NCBI GenBank assembly: GCA_903813345.2
Contig: CAIIXF020000012.1
Span: forward strand, 5,313,318 to 5,373,317
Source: Owenia fusiformis
Taxonomy: Eukaryota > Annelida > Polychaeta > Sabellida > Oweniidae
Length of the DNA stretch: 60,000 nucleotides
Direction of reading: 5' to 3'
The position numbers were made by a program, and so were the translations under genes. Of this stretch, positions 13,801-25,800 are shown piece after piece; positions within the stretch are counted from its first letter, which is position 1, and each line of letters starts with the position of its first letter. Under the pieces are notes generated by a model. It did not search any database, had not been told where the DNA came from, and worked only from the letters and a program-made list of their open reading frames with translations.

Positions 13801-16800
13801 TTGGGAGCTAACATTCGTTGAATTTTCTACTCAATTGCTTCGTTATCAACTAAGCTTTTCCAACGAAGGCAGAGGTGTTACACTGGCCCAAAATTGCTTC
13901 ATTACGAAGCTTTTTGTCAAATTGCTTCGTAACGAAGCATTTCAACTGGCCTGTGTAACAGGGGTCATAATCCAATAGTGTTTCAAGAATATATGTAACA
14001 GGCCCATAGCCAGGAGGGGATTTGATGGGTTGGAGCCCCCCTGGTAAAAATTGTTTCAAAATCATGCAGTTTTTCACCATTCTGAGCACTTTTTAAGTGA
14101 CTGGCCAGTTTTGGACCAAAATCGTCAAAAGTGAACCCCCTGGAATTTTTCAAAAAGTGAACCTCCATTGGCAAATCCTGGCTACAGGCCTGTATAACCA
14201 TACAGAGAATTCCAGTGAAAAAATAACTATACAATACCTGGCAATCTAGAGTTGGCCACAAAGGGGTATATGGGAAATGGACCTAATGATGTCATCACAT
14301 GTAGATTTTCTCGTTGTTCAGGATAGCTGTTCACAAAGTTGATCAATGAGTTTGAGTCTACAGCAGCGGCATCTATAGTCTTGTGGAGTATCATTTTCAG
14401 TGACTCTATATGGGAACCTGAAATAGCAATTCATTAAGTATGGTAACTTGAAATAGCAATTTACTGGACATGGGAACCTGGAATAGCAATTCATTAAATA
14501 TGGGAACTTGAAATAGCAATTTACTGGAAATGGGTACCTGGAATAGCAATTTATTAAATAGGGAACTTGAAATAGCAATTTACTGGATATGGGTACCTGG
14601 AATAGCAATTTATTAAATATGGGAACTTCAAATAGCAATTTTCTGGATATGGGTACCTGAAATAGCAATTTATTTAATATGGGAACTTAAAATAGCAATT
14701 TACTGGATATGAGAACCTGGAATAGCAATTTATTAAATATGGGAACTTGAAATAGCAATTTACTGGATATGCGAATCTCGAATAGCAATTTATTATAAAA
14801 TGGGAACTTGAAATAGCAATTTACTGGATATGGATACCTGGAATAGCAATTTATTAAATATGGGAACTTCAAATAGCAATTTTCTGGATATGGGTACCTG
14901 ATATAGCAATTTATCAAATATGAGAATTTGAAATAGTAATTTACTGGATATGGGAACCTGGAATAGCAATTTATTAAATATGGGAACTTGAAATAGCAAT
15001 TTACTTGATATGGGAATCTCGAATAGCAATTTATTAAAATGGAAACTTGAAATAGCAATTTACTGGATATGGATACCTGGAATAGCAATTTATCAAATAT
15101 GAGAATTTGAAATAGCAATTTACTGGATATGGGTACCTAGTATAGAATAGCAATATATTCTATACATGAGCCTTAATGAAATAAAATTATAGTAATCCAC
15201 TGAATATGGGAGGCATTGGGGTCTGATACTTTCACATCAAGAAGGCAAAGCTCCAGATTTAGCTATTTTGGGAAAATAAATGTCTCGTTTATCTATTTTA
15301 CTTAAGTTAAGCTATATATCATGTGTACATATAAATATAAACATGTCTAATATTTAATTCTGAGAAAAAGTACCATATTCTCTCTAATGAGCGCACACAG
15401 TACTTTAACGTTGAATGTGGTCTAAGAAAATATGAAAGACGTTAAATGCATTTCAATTAGTTACACAACAAGATATTGATTGATGATTATATTTAATGCA
15501 AAGAAATACAGGAGCTTTAGACAGGTAAACATTAGTAATAACAACTAAAAAGATCTTCGGCAATATTTTTCTACATTTTTTTATGTGGGCAGCTCTGGAA
15601 TTTCTCAATATCTTACCCTTCCAAATTTCAATTTGGAACTCCCCTGTGCTCTCATTAGAGAGAATACGGTATGTAGATTACTCATAAAGATAATACCTGA
15701 TTGTATGATATGTCCAAAGAAGCTGGCATTTGTTCCACATTTCTTAAGATGAGCTAGTACACTTATGTTTCCACTGAGGGATTCAGGATCATTATACCCC
15801 CATTTGCAGCCTTTCAACTTTTCAAAGTTATCAAACTTATCTCTGAAATCAAAACATCAATGGTTAGTGTGAGTTGTCTAAAGCACTGATTTGTTATGTT
15901 ATGGGCATCCTCCTAACTGCCTAAGCAGGTGTCCAGAATCCGTACCTCCTTCTTCCCCCTGCTATAATCAATTTGTAAGCGCCCGATTAAACTGAATCAC
16001 GTGATCTATTTATGTGCAATGCCTTATACATGATTTATGTCGCAGTGTTGCGACAGCCAATCAGATTGCGAGTTCTTAATCGGGGAAACTGGTAACAAAT
16101 TTGGTAACTGCTTATCGCAGGGGGTAAAAAGAAAGAATATATTCTGGATTTTGAAGCCCTGTGATCGGAGGATGTGTTATGGGAATCTAGTGGCCTCTAT
16201 GTGTAATGTTAAACAATTTTGATAAGATGTATTAAATAAATAAAAAGTAAATATATTTTTTTTTTAATTTCATCGTTCATAATAGGGTGGATCCCAATTA
16301 TTATTGTTTTTACAAAACAACAGGGAACTAGTGAAGCTCTCTCTCAAACTCAAACAGGCATTTCTACATAGAAATCACAAAATGTAACTGAGTATTACAT
16401 ACACATGTTCAACTGATGACTAAAAATGGTTGCTGTAACATTCTATCACACGTCCTTGGAACATAACTATCACCAGGCCTTCCCACAAATCCTGTCTCTT
16501 ATCAAAGTGTATTGGTTAGATTTATGATGACATACTTTGGCACGAACGGTGATGTTTGTAAACAAAATTGAAAGAAGATTTTGTAAATTCATTTCTGCGG
16601 TGAAGCTGTAGGAATGACATTATAACTGATAGCTTGCTTAATTTACTGAATTCTACTTTTAACCTCTTGACTACCAGGAGTGATGAAATTTCTTGTCACC
16701 TCAGTAATAACCTTGAAACCAAGAGTGACAAGAACATGTCACAAAACTTTTCACTTAAAATTGTTCTTATTTGAACAATTTTCATCTAATTTTAATAAAT

Positions 16801-19800
16801 CGAGCATCACCTATTGTATGTATTATACATACGTATGTACGTAGCAAAACCTAAAAAGTTGACAAAAATGAAAAATTGTCTGGTTTCAACTGATTTTAGA
16901 GCCTGGGATTCAAGAGGTTAAGCTGAATGAGCTAAGTAACCATACTTGTTATCACTATGTACAACAATGTCCCCAAAGTATATTGGCCTTGCTTCACTTC
17001 TTGGATGTGTATGGACAGCCCCCAGTTCAAGGAACTCAATGGAGGTTTTCTTCTCCTCGACAAGTTTCAGGAAGACAGAACTGCACATCACACCTGGAAT
17101 ACAATGGCTGTGTCACTTTCAATGAATTTTAAGGCAAAATATACATGAGTAATAAGACTACTTTTCTTGTGGCAATGATTAATACTGTAGTACTATATTG
17201 AGCAAGCTCATACTTCCAAAATACTTTTACTTTTACATCAAATATCCTTATCTAAACCAAATGCAGAGCTTTATCAATATATTGTGGCGGGAGTTATTTA
17301 AAATGAAATAATTTTCACCAGTATGGAATAAATTTGCAGAAGAATCATACTGGAAAGAATAAATTTCAATGAATTGGGCCGAGCGGAAACCCCTTTAATA
17401 ATAAATGGCACTGGAAAGATGATTTGTGGATACGTCTTGTGCGTGAAAGGAATTTGTATCTTAATGGTCACTAATGGATATTGTAATTTTACTGCATGAA
17501 GAATAACTGAACAAAAGATATGATTTAGATTTCTAAACAATAAACAACAAATAACTTTATTTACCTTGCAGGTGTGTATGACATGACAATAATCCGTTAA
17601 ATCCAATACGTATTAATCCAATTATAAATCCAGTTATAAATCCAGTAATTAATCAAATTATATGATAAATCCACTTGTACAAATTAAGTATGATCGAATG
17701 ACTGTAATAATCCAAACACAGAGATGCTCGCAGAATACTAAAACTTGAGACTTTATAAAAATGGAGAAATTGAACCTCCTATCTCTTCAGATACAAACTC
17801 AGGACTGACTTTCCCAACAAAAATCTTACGATCGTTCGAGAAATATGCAAATTAAGGGGGCGGAGACCAGCCCAAGCTGTCAACTTGTCAAACTAATTAA
17901 AACTTCAAAGTGACCCGTCCAAGATCTAAGTAAATTATTGATCGCTAAAGCTGGACAACTATTACGGCAGTGCCGATAAGACGAAATAATCTCAATTTAC
18001 TCATGTTTTTCAAATTGTCATAACTCAATAAATACTAATCTGATTTACACGGGGTAAAAACCATTAAAAAGGGGACACTCTGCTCTTTTTAACGCATATA
18101 AATGTTATATTAAAAGTAAACTGTATCAATGTGTAATTAATGAACGAATATAATTAATAATAAAAATTGTGCTACCGCTACACATCCCCCAACTTAAGAA
18201 ATATGTATGCCCTCATACATGCATGGTTATACAAAGAGGAGAAAGCGGTAAACAATTTTTATCAATCTACAAAAATGAGTAACTCATAATTCAGCTATAT
18301 GAATTTTCCTCAAGAGTAAAAATATCTGAAGTTGCACACTATGAGCAGAGCAGATTATCCTTTACAATAATCTAAAGTTTCAACTCATAATATAAAACTA
18401 CATTCATAAGTCCTACTCAAAGCTTAAGTTATACTCTAATGAGAAAAATACATTCATCAGGACATCATGTTCTAAGTCTGCTCTAAACTAAAATAAGCTC
18501 AAGAGGAGAATAATTTTCTCATATTTTCTCATTTTTCTCATCAAACTAATGAGGAAAATATTGTCTCAAAAATGAGCAGATTACACATTAGATTACACAT
18601 AACTTCTCAAAGATACTTCAGTTACGCGAGGCACAAGTAAGGGCTACCCTTTTTGCTGTGAATAGAGTTATCCTTACAACTATATACTATGTTACACAAA
18701 TGCTCAGTGAGCATGCTCCAAACTAAAATGAGTAAAACATATTTTATCATTTTCCTCTCAAACAACTCCAAAATCTAAATGAGGAAAATATTTTCTGAAA
18801 ATGAGGGGAATGAGGAGAAAACTCATAATCTTTGAAAATACATAAAACTTCTCAAGAGGTTTCCTCCAATAAAATGAGGAGCAGGTAAGTTTAACAAGAA
18901 ACATCATAATGAAAGTTCTCATCAAATACTCATGAGCATTCTCCAAAACTAAAATAAGTTTAAATATTTTATAATTTTCCTCCAAACAACTCCAAGATCT
19001 AAATGAGGAAAATAATTTCTCAAAATGAAGAGAATGAGAAGACAACTCATAATCTATGAAATTAAAGAGATGATACTTCTCCAGAGCATGACAAACAGGT
19101 AAGTTTCTCATAAAAGACCATCCTGAAAATATTTCTCAAAACCATGAGCAGTTCTCAAATAATAAACTGTGAAGTTATAAGAATACAGTATTAAATAAAC
19201 TTCTGAACAGTCTTCACATTCTTAGGAGCTATTTACTCTTATCTAACTAAAAGAAATATGCTAACTATATGTAAATACAAAAATACAAACTCATTAACTT
19301 CTCATATACAAGATGTACTCCCCATGAGAAATTTCTCTCATATTCGCTGATTGTCAGTCAAGACTAAAGATGAAAAAGTTGAGAATCATGAAGTACAATA
19401 CAATGTATAAGATGAAGATAAAGTACAATTTATAAAAACAAAATGAGCAACATACTCCTCAAGTGTTCTCTTCTCATGAGAATGAGAATCAAAATTTATA
19501 TTAACTTTATTTTTTGTAGTTCTTGTTTCACTCCTGGCTGATTTGCAGTAGCATACAGTCTCAGGACAAGGTCATAGAGATTATCCATTCCTGATTCCTT
19601 GTTTTCGCTTTTGTCATTGTCTGTTTCACACAGATTACCATTTGCAGATATATTTTCCAATGAGGATTTGTCCTCTATCTTGGTTACAGTCTCATCCTCA
19701 TTGTCTGTATCACACAAAACACTAGATTTCTTTTTGGCAGTTTTTGGTTTCTCTAAGTCTGTTGGCTCCTCTAGAGTCTCTTTACTGAGTCTCTTCTTGT

Positions 19801-22800
19801 GTCGTTTTGTTTCCTTCCTTTTAGGAGCATCTGATAAATGTGACGTTTGGAAATGACGTGTCAGATTATATTTGGTGGAGAATGTTTTATGACATATATG
19901 GCATTTATGGCACTTACGCTCAATATCAGAGCTACTGGCATGTATATCAATAACATCATCTAAGTCCTCATCAGACTCTCGATCCACCTTCTTATGAGCT
20001 GAAGATTTGCTAGAGAGTATCTCGTGCCTTGTCACAGGCTGTGAAGTGTTAGACCTCCCACTAATCGAGTCATGCTCATCAGTCACAATCTCTGGCGCTG
20101 ATGTGGGAGTGGCATTTTGTTGGAGTGCTGTCCAATAGGGGTTCATCATAGGCATGGAAGACATCGGAGGTACAGCCCAATATGGGGAAAGGTTGGGGGA
20201 GAATTGCGAGTAATCAGGCCCTCTTTTCCTTGCAAAATCAAACCGACGCTTCTTTCCATGACCCCTGCAAATAAAACATGGCAATGCAGATGATGATGAG
20301 AAGGATGAACTTTGAGCATCCTCATCATCTTGAACACCACAAATAAAATCCTCAAAATGTTTAGGTGTTCTTTTAGTTCGTTTTGACTTTCGTGAGTCAA
20401 CTTTTTTCATGCTCCTTTTACACTCTGGAGGAGTGTTCCCTACCTTAGGAGGAGGAGGAAGATTTTTCACTTTAGGGAGCATTGAGGATTGCAAATGTAT
20501 ATCATTTGTTACCAGCTCTGATAACTGTGGCTCATAAGGCTCACTCTGATTATTTTCAGACACTGGTTTTTGCACATGCGATTCTGACCTCAATAACCTC
20601 ACAATAGCCTCTCTTTTCTCAAAGGAGGAGGTTGAGGAGGAGGAACTCCTGTTTTCATTTATATTTTGCTCTGTGCTCATGCTCTCACTCTCGTCTTCAC
20701 AAGAGGAGGCAACCATCATTTTTCGTGAATGGTATTTTATATAGTCATTAATATCCATAGACTCATCCGACTCGTCACTCTCCTCTACCATTGGGATATC
20801 TACCTCCCTCTTGTTGTAGAGAACATCAGAGTTGTGCAAGGATTTTCTGTCCTCACCTACCACACAAACTCGGGGTGTAACTTTATTCAGTACATCTCCA
20901 TGGCAATCAGAGGATGGCTTGATTGCCAATTTTCGAGCGGGGTAGTTTATATTAAATCCCTGCTTAGACATACAGTCTGAACCAAGTATGGCTGTGGCTC
21001 TTAAGCTAGCCACTATAACAGGCGCATTAAACACTGTGCCATCAATATCAATGGAGCAATCAATTTCTCCATGGACACGAAGTGAGGAGCCATCAGCCTG
21101 TCTAAATGCGCATTTTGACTTGCACAGACTTGGTCTATTTTTCATTGGTATATTTAGGTACTCATCAATATCTATCATAGTTCTGACAGCACCCGTATCA
21201 ACTAAAAACTCCACTGGGTGACCACACACCTCAGCTTTTGCGACTATGCGCTTTATTTCATTAGGAGTTTCTGACTCAACAAAGCTGATAGGAGCAATTT
21301 CAGAGGAGTTTTTCTTTCCTCCGTTTTCCTTTCGAAAACGACATTCAAAATTATAATGGCCTTTCTTCCCACAATGGAAACAAGTAACTTCAGCTCTGGG
21401 TTTTCTCGTTGGCATTTTCTTTAAAAATTCAGCCAACATTTTCTCCTGAGCTGCCAATAATTTAGTCATCATTTGCTCTAACTTATCAGTCTCATCTAGA
21501 GCATTTATTTCAGCTGAATCATCAGATTCGAGCCTTTCATCAATTGCAGATATTTTATCTGTCTGGAGCCTAGGTTTTTGACCCTTCCTGATTCTCTCTG
21601 ACTCGAGATACGACTCTTGTTTTAGAGCAATTACAACTGCTCTATCTAGAGTCTCTGGCTCCCCTAAATTAATTGCGTCTCGGATTTGATCATCCAGTAA
21701 GGCATGCTGGAACCGAGCGCGAGCCAACCTATCTTGGGCCTCTCGTGTCATTTCAGGGTAGGCTAAGGCTGTAAGTCTTCTTATATCTTGTGCCAGTTTT
21801 TGCATAGGCTCACGAGGTCTTTGTTGGCGATTATTAAGTTGAGCCTCGTACAATTTTGCTTTACCCTCAGGGCCAAATCGTTTATCCAATGCACTAATCA
21901 GATCTTGATAAGTATATTCTGATTCAAGCTCATTCAAGATTTGTTGAGCTTGGCCACGTAAGCTGGCAGCTAGAAAATCTCGTTTCTCAATATCACTCCA
22001 TCTATTGGAGGAGGAGCACACTTCAAAGTGTCTCACATAATCTAGCCATGGGGATGTACCCTCATATTTATCAGGTCTGATTTTCACAGCCTTATCATTA
22101 TTTTGCCTGGATGATACAGATTTTACCACATCTGAGAGTGTTTGAGTAACATCTCTAAATGCGTTCATCATATAAGAGGAGCCATAGGCCTCTCTTTGAG
22201 AGTTATATGAGGTAAATTCATCATTATCTTGCTCATGTTTCTTTTTACGCTCATTCATAAAAGAAGAGCTTCTCTTTTCTCCTTGAGCATTTTGGAGAGA
22301 ATGAGTTAAATCATGAACATTTTCAAAATATCTACTGGAGCGCTCATCTTGCTCATAATGTTGCTCATTGCAATGCTCATTTTTCATATTAAGAGGAGGA
22401 GTGTACTCCTCATGAGCAGCACCTCGGCTTGCTCCAGAGACTGAGCTACTCTGTGTTCCACTCCCACACACTCCACTTCGCTCAGAAGTTGGTGTATTAG
22501 GAGGAGCAAACATAACATTCCTCTCTACTGGCCGAGAGTACACAGTTGCAGGTACTTTCTGCTCAGGAGCATGCAATTCATTTTGTCTGAGAGAATGAGG
22601 CTGATAAAATGCGCTCTGTCTCTTAAGAGTGTAAAGACGAGAAGGAGGAGGAGGAGGAGGAGAAATTTCTTTTCTCTTAAAATCTCTTGATTGCTCCTCA
22701 TGAGTCCTCTCATTATCATACATGTGTGATAACTTCACTTCATCATGTGAAATTTTCTCTTCCATAACAGTCTTACTATTTATCAGTTTGAGCAATTCAG

Positions 22801-25800
22801 ATTTCTGTTTGGAGAGACTTTCATTCATTTGCTCTTGTAGGGCCATATTTTGATTTTGGCTCATTTCTATTACTGGAGCCATTGCCTCAGCAACTGCTGA
22901 ATTAACACCTGTTTTCAGAACAGGGACCAGTGCTTGAGTCACTGCCATGGAAACATTTCTCTCAAGAGCACTCACATCCAACTTGGTATCAATTTTATCA
23001 AATTTATGGTTTATGAGCTCAATATTACTCCACAAATAGCCAATTTGTTCACTCATTGATTTAGCATTTTCAGCTTCTGAGGAACGCATCGCTGTGGATG
23101 TTCGAGGAGCAGGCTTTATTTCCTCATTGGAGTGCTCATTTACGGGACTGAACAATGAATCATTCTCCCGTGACCAATAGCCTGTACTTTTTGGCACTCT
23201 GGCAGATTCTAAATTTTTCGAAATAGCACCAGGCCCTGGAGCAAGGCGCATTTCATTCTGCCACGTAACAGTATTATCTGAGGCCAAGGGATTATCTATT
23301 TCTTTATTATTCCCTTTGATAAAAACAGTATTATCTGGGCTCGAGCGAGCGCTGTTTGCACATTGTGTTAAATCCATCTGATCAGAGTCTCGGTCAGATG
23401 CCATATTGATGAGCAATGATTCTATTCTGTGTTTATAATTATATCATGAATGAGCAAACTCTCAAAATAATAGAAAAATTCAAGATCACTATAAGAGTGG
23501 GGGAAGGGTTGCACAATTGAATGTACACCCTTTCAGTGGAGACTCCATGAACACATCATTACATTGTCCCCTCCCTGTTCAGTGCTCACTTCGCAGACAA
23601 CTCAACACATTGACTACTCTACAGTGATCAGAAATTTTCCTCACAATCAATTTCATTGAGAGTCAACTCTATCAAGATAAATGTATGTCCTTCTCAGAGG
23701 CTCCGCGCAGGAATAAACCTGGGCAATTCACAGAAATTTTATACTCACAATATTTTCATAAATGTCTCATTAAGAGCTCCGCGCAGGGATTAACCTGGGC
23801 AATATAATAATAACACAATGTGCTTTGCAAATTTAATAAATGTCCCTTTAGGGCTCCGCGCAGGATTGCTCCTGGGCTAATATTATCAATGAGTATTGCT
23901 CCGAACGGTAAATAAATTTTCCAGTCCGAGCTTCGCGCAGGATTGCTCCTAGGCTAAAATATACAATATTGGGTTCAGAAATTACTCAACTAAACGTCTC
24001 ACAGAGGAGCTCCGCGCAGGTGTTACCCTGGGCTAATAATACAAGGTTGAGTTTAATAATTACCCAATGTAATGTCTCTCTATGGAGCTCCGCGCAGGCG
24101 TAAACCTGGGCTCAAATATGCAAAGTTGAGTTCAAATATTGCTCAGCTGAATGTCTCTCAAGGAGCTCCGCGCAGGCGTGAACCTGGGCATAAATATACA
24201 AAGCTGAGTTCCGAAATTGCTCAACTATTATAAATGTCTCTCAAAGGAGCTCCGCGCAGAATATAGATTCTGGGCAGATGAAATAATAATGTCCCTTTGT
24301 GGGCTCCGCGCAGAATATAAAATTCTGGGCATCTACAAACAAAATACAATATTACAATATACAGGACAATTACGGGCGCCTGCAACCAATACAATATTGC
24401 AATATATCACAACTCTCAAAGAACTAGTTTCTCAAATACAGATTTACGACCACCGAATTAACATGGACCCTTTATTACTGCATTCTGTAGAAAACCAATT
24501 GCTAAGGAGTATTATCATATACATGTACTCAAGTATGAACAATGTAGATCCGATTTGGGTCGACTTACACTACTAAAGTTCACTTGGGCACTGTTAATAA
24601 AACAATGAAATGACATCAGTGAGGAAAAATCCCCCCGAGTTATAAATGGTGAGTCCCAAGTTTGCACTGCAAAGTTACCGTGAAGTTATCTCAAGTTTTG
24701 CGAGAAAGATACAAGCCTTTAACACCACAAGAAAATGCAAAATATTATCTCACAATAGAAACAACAATATAACATTCAATATCTTGCAAATCCCAACGCT
24801 AAGCCAACAGTGTGGCGGGAGTTATTTAAAATGAAATAATTTTCACCAGTATGGAATAAATTTGCAGAAGAATCATACTGGAAAGAATAAATTTCAATGA
24901 ATTGGGCCGAGCGGAAACCCCTTTAATAATAAATGGCACTGGAAAGATGATTTGTGGATACGTCTTGTGCGTGAAAGGAATTTGTATCTTAATGGTCACT
25001 AATGGATATTGTAATTTTATTGCATGAAGAATAACTGAACAAAAGATATGATTTAGATTTCTAAACAATAAACAACAAATAACTTTATTTACCTTGCAGG
25101 TGTGTATGACATGACAATAATCCGTTAAATCCAATACGTATTAATCCAATTATAAATCCAGTTATAAATCCAGTAATTAATCAAATTATATGATAAATCC
25201 ACTTGTACAAATTAAGTATGATCGAATGACTGTAATAATCCAAACACAGAGATGCTCGCAGAATACTAAAACTTAAGACTTTATAAAAATGGAGAAATTG
25301 AACCTCCTATCTCTTCAGATACAAACTCAGGACTGACTTTCCCAACAAAAATCTTACGATCGTTCGAGAAATATGCAAATTAAGGGGGCGGAGACCAGCC
25401 CAAGCTGTCAACTTGTCAAACTAATTAAAACTTCAAAGTGACCCGTCCAAGATCTAAGTAAATTATTGATCGCTAAAGCTGGACAACTATTACGGCAGTG
25501 CCGATAAGACGAAATAATCTCAATTTACTCATGTTTTTCAAATTGTCATAACTCAATAAATACTAATCTGATTTACACGGGGTAAAAACCATTAAAAAGG
25601 GGACACTCTGCTCTTTTTAACGCATATAAATGTTATATTAAAAGTAAACTGTATCAATGTGTAATTAATGAACGAATATAATTAATAATAAAAATTGTGC
25701 TACCGCTACAATATCATACATATATATTCAAATGCTGCTTCTCATTAAACATCCATTCATGTACATATGATATATCCATACATATACAAGGGAAATATAT

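Larger units (their letters stand above)
11891..13962. mobile_element. Non-autonomous TIR element with subterminal AACGAAGC repeats (about 2.1 kb)
   Basis: Both ends carry CCTGTTACAC in inverted orientation. Within about 200 bp of each end there are many copies of AACGAAGC/GCTTCGTT in both orientations and several TGTTACACTGG words, the subterminal repeat layout of cut-and-paste DNA transposons. No transposase frame is present. Target duplication is unclear, so the superfamily is not assigned. Confidence 0.6.
10884..14237. other. PhnD-like intron 4 with repeats and a large TIR element
   Basis: The intron between exons 4 and 5. It holds a TGTCACCACC-family element (10,930-11,072), a minisatellite (11,090-11,660), a 2.1-kb TIR element with a long palindrome (11,891-13,962) and a small MITE (about 13,998-14,190). 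Confidence 0.7.
17283..25710 (-). mobile_element. LTR retrotransposon, Gag-protease only (8.4 kb)
   Basis: Two 900-bp direct repeats with TG...CA ends flank a 6.6-kb interior. In coding (minus) orientation the interior starts three bases after the 5' LTR with TGGCTTAGCGTTGGGA, a plausible tRNA primer site, and ends with the purine-rich AAGTTGGGGGATG directly before the 3' LTR. The flanks show ATAT on both sides, a likely 4-bp target duplication. One 1306-codon frame gives Gag, zinc knuckle, aspartic protease and a C2H2 finger; no reverse transcriptase, RNase H or integrase is present. I noticed only two differences between the LTRs (17,492/25,020 and 17,747/25,275), so insertion is recent. 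Gag and protease look Ty3/gypsy-like. It must rely on another element's polymerase. It sits in intron 1 of the PhnD-like gene, same strand. Confidence 0.92.

Noticed and set aside
14318-15118. Repetitive open frames (LLFQVPI-type) and a CRISPR-like 30-bp periodicity
   Set aside because: The period comes from splice-acceptor units of a eukaryotic gene; there are no unique spacers of constant length and no cas genes.
17298-17606. Identical 102-codon frames in both LTRs (also 24,826-25,134)
   Set aside because: They lie in the LTRs, have no recognisable domain and are explained by LTR identity.
19599-22719. Open frames on the plus strand and in other minus frames within 19.5-23.4 kb
   Set aside because: Shadows of the 1306-codon Gag-protease frame.
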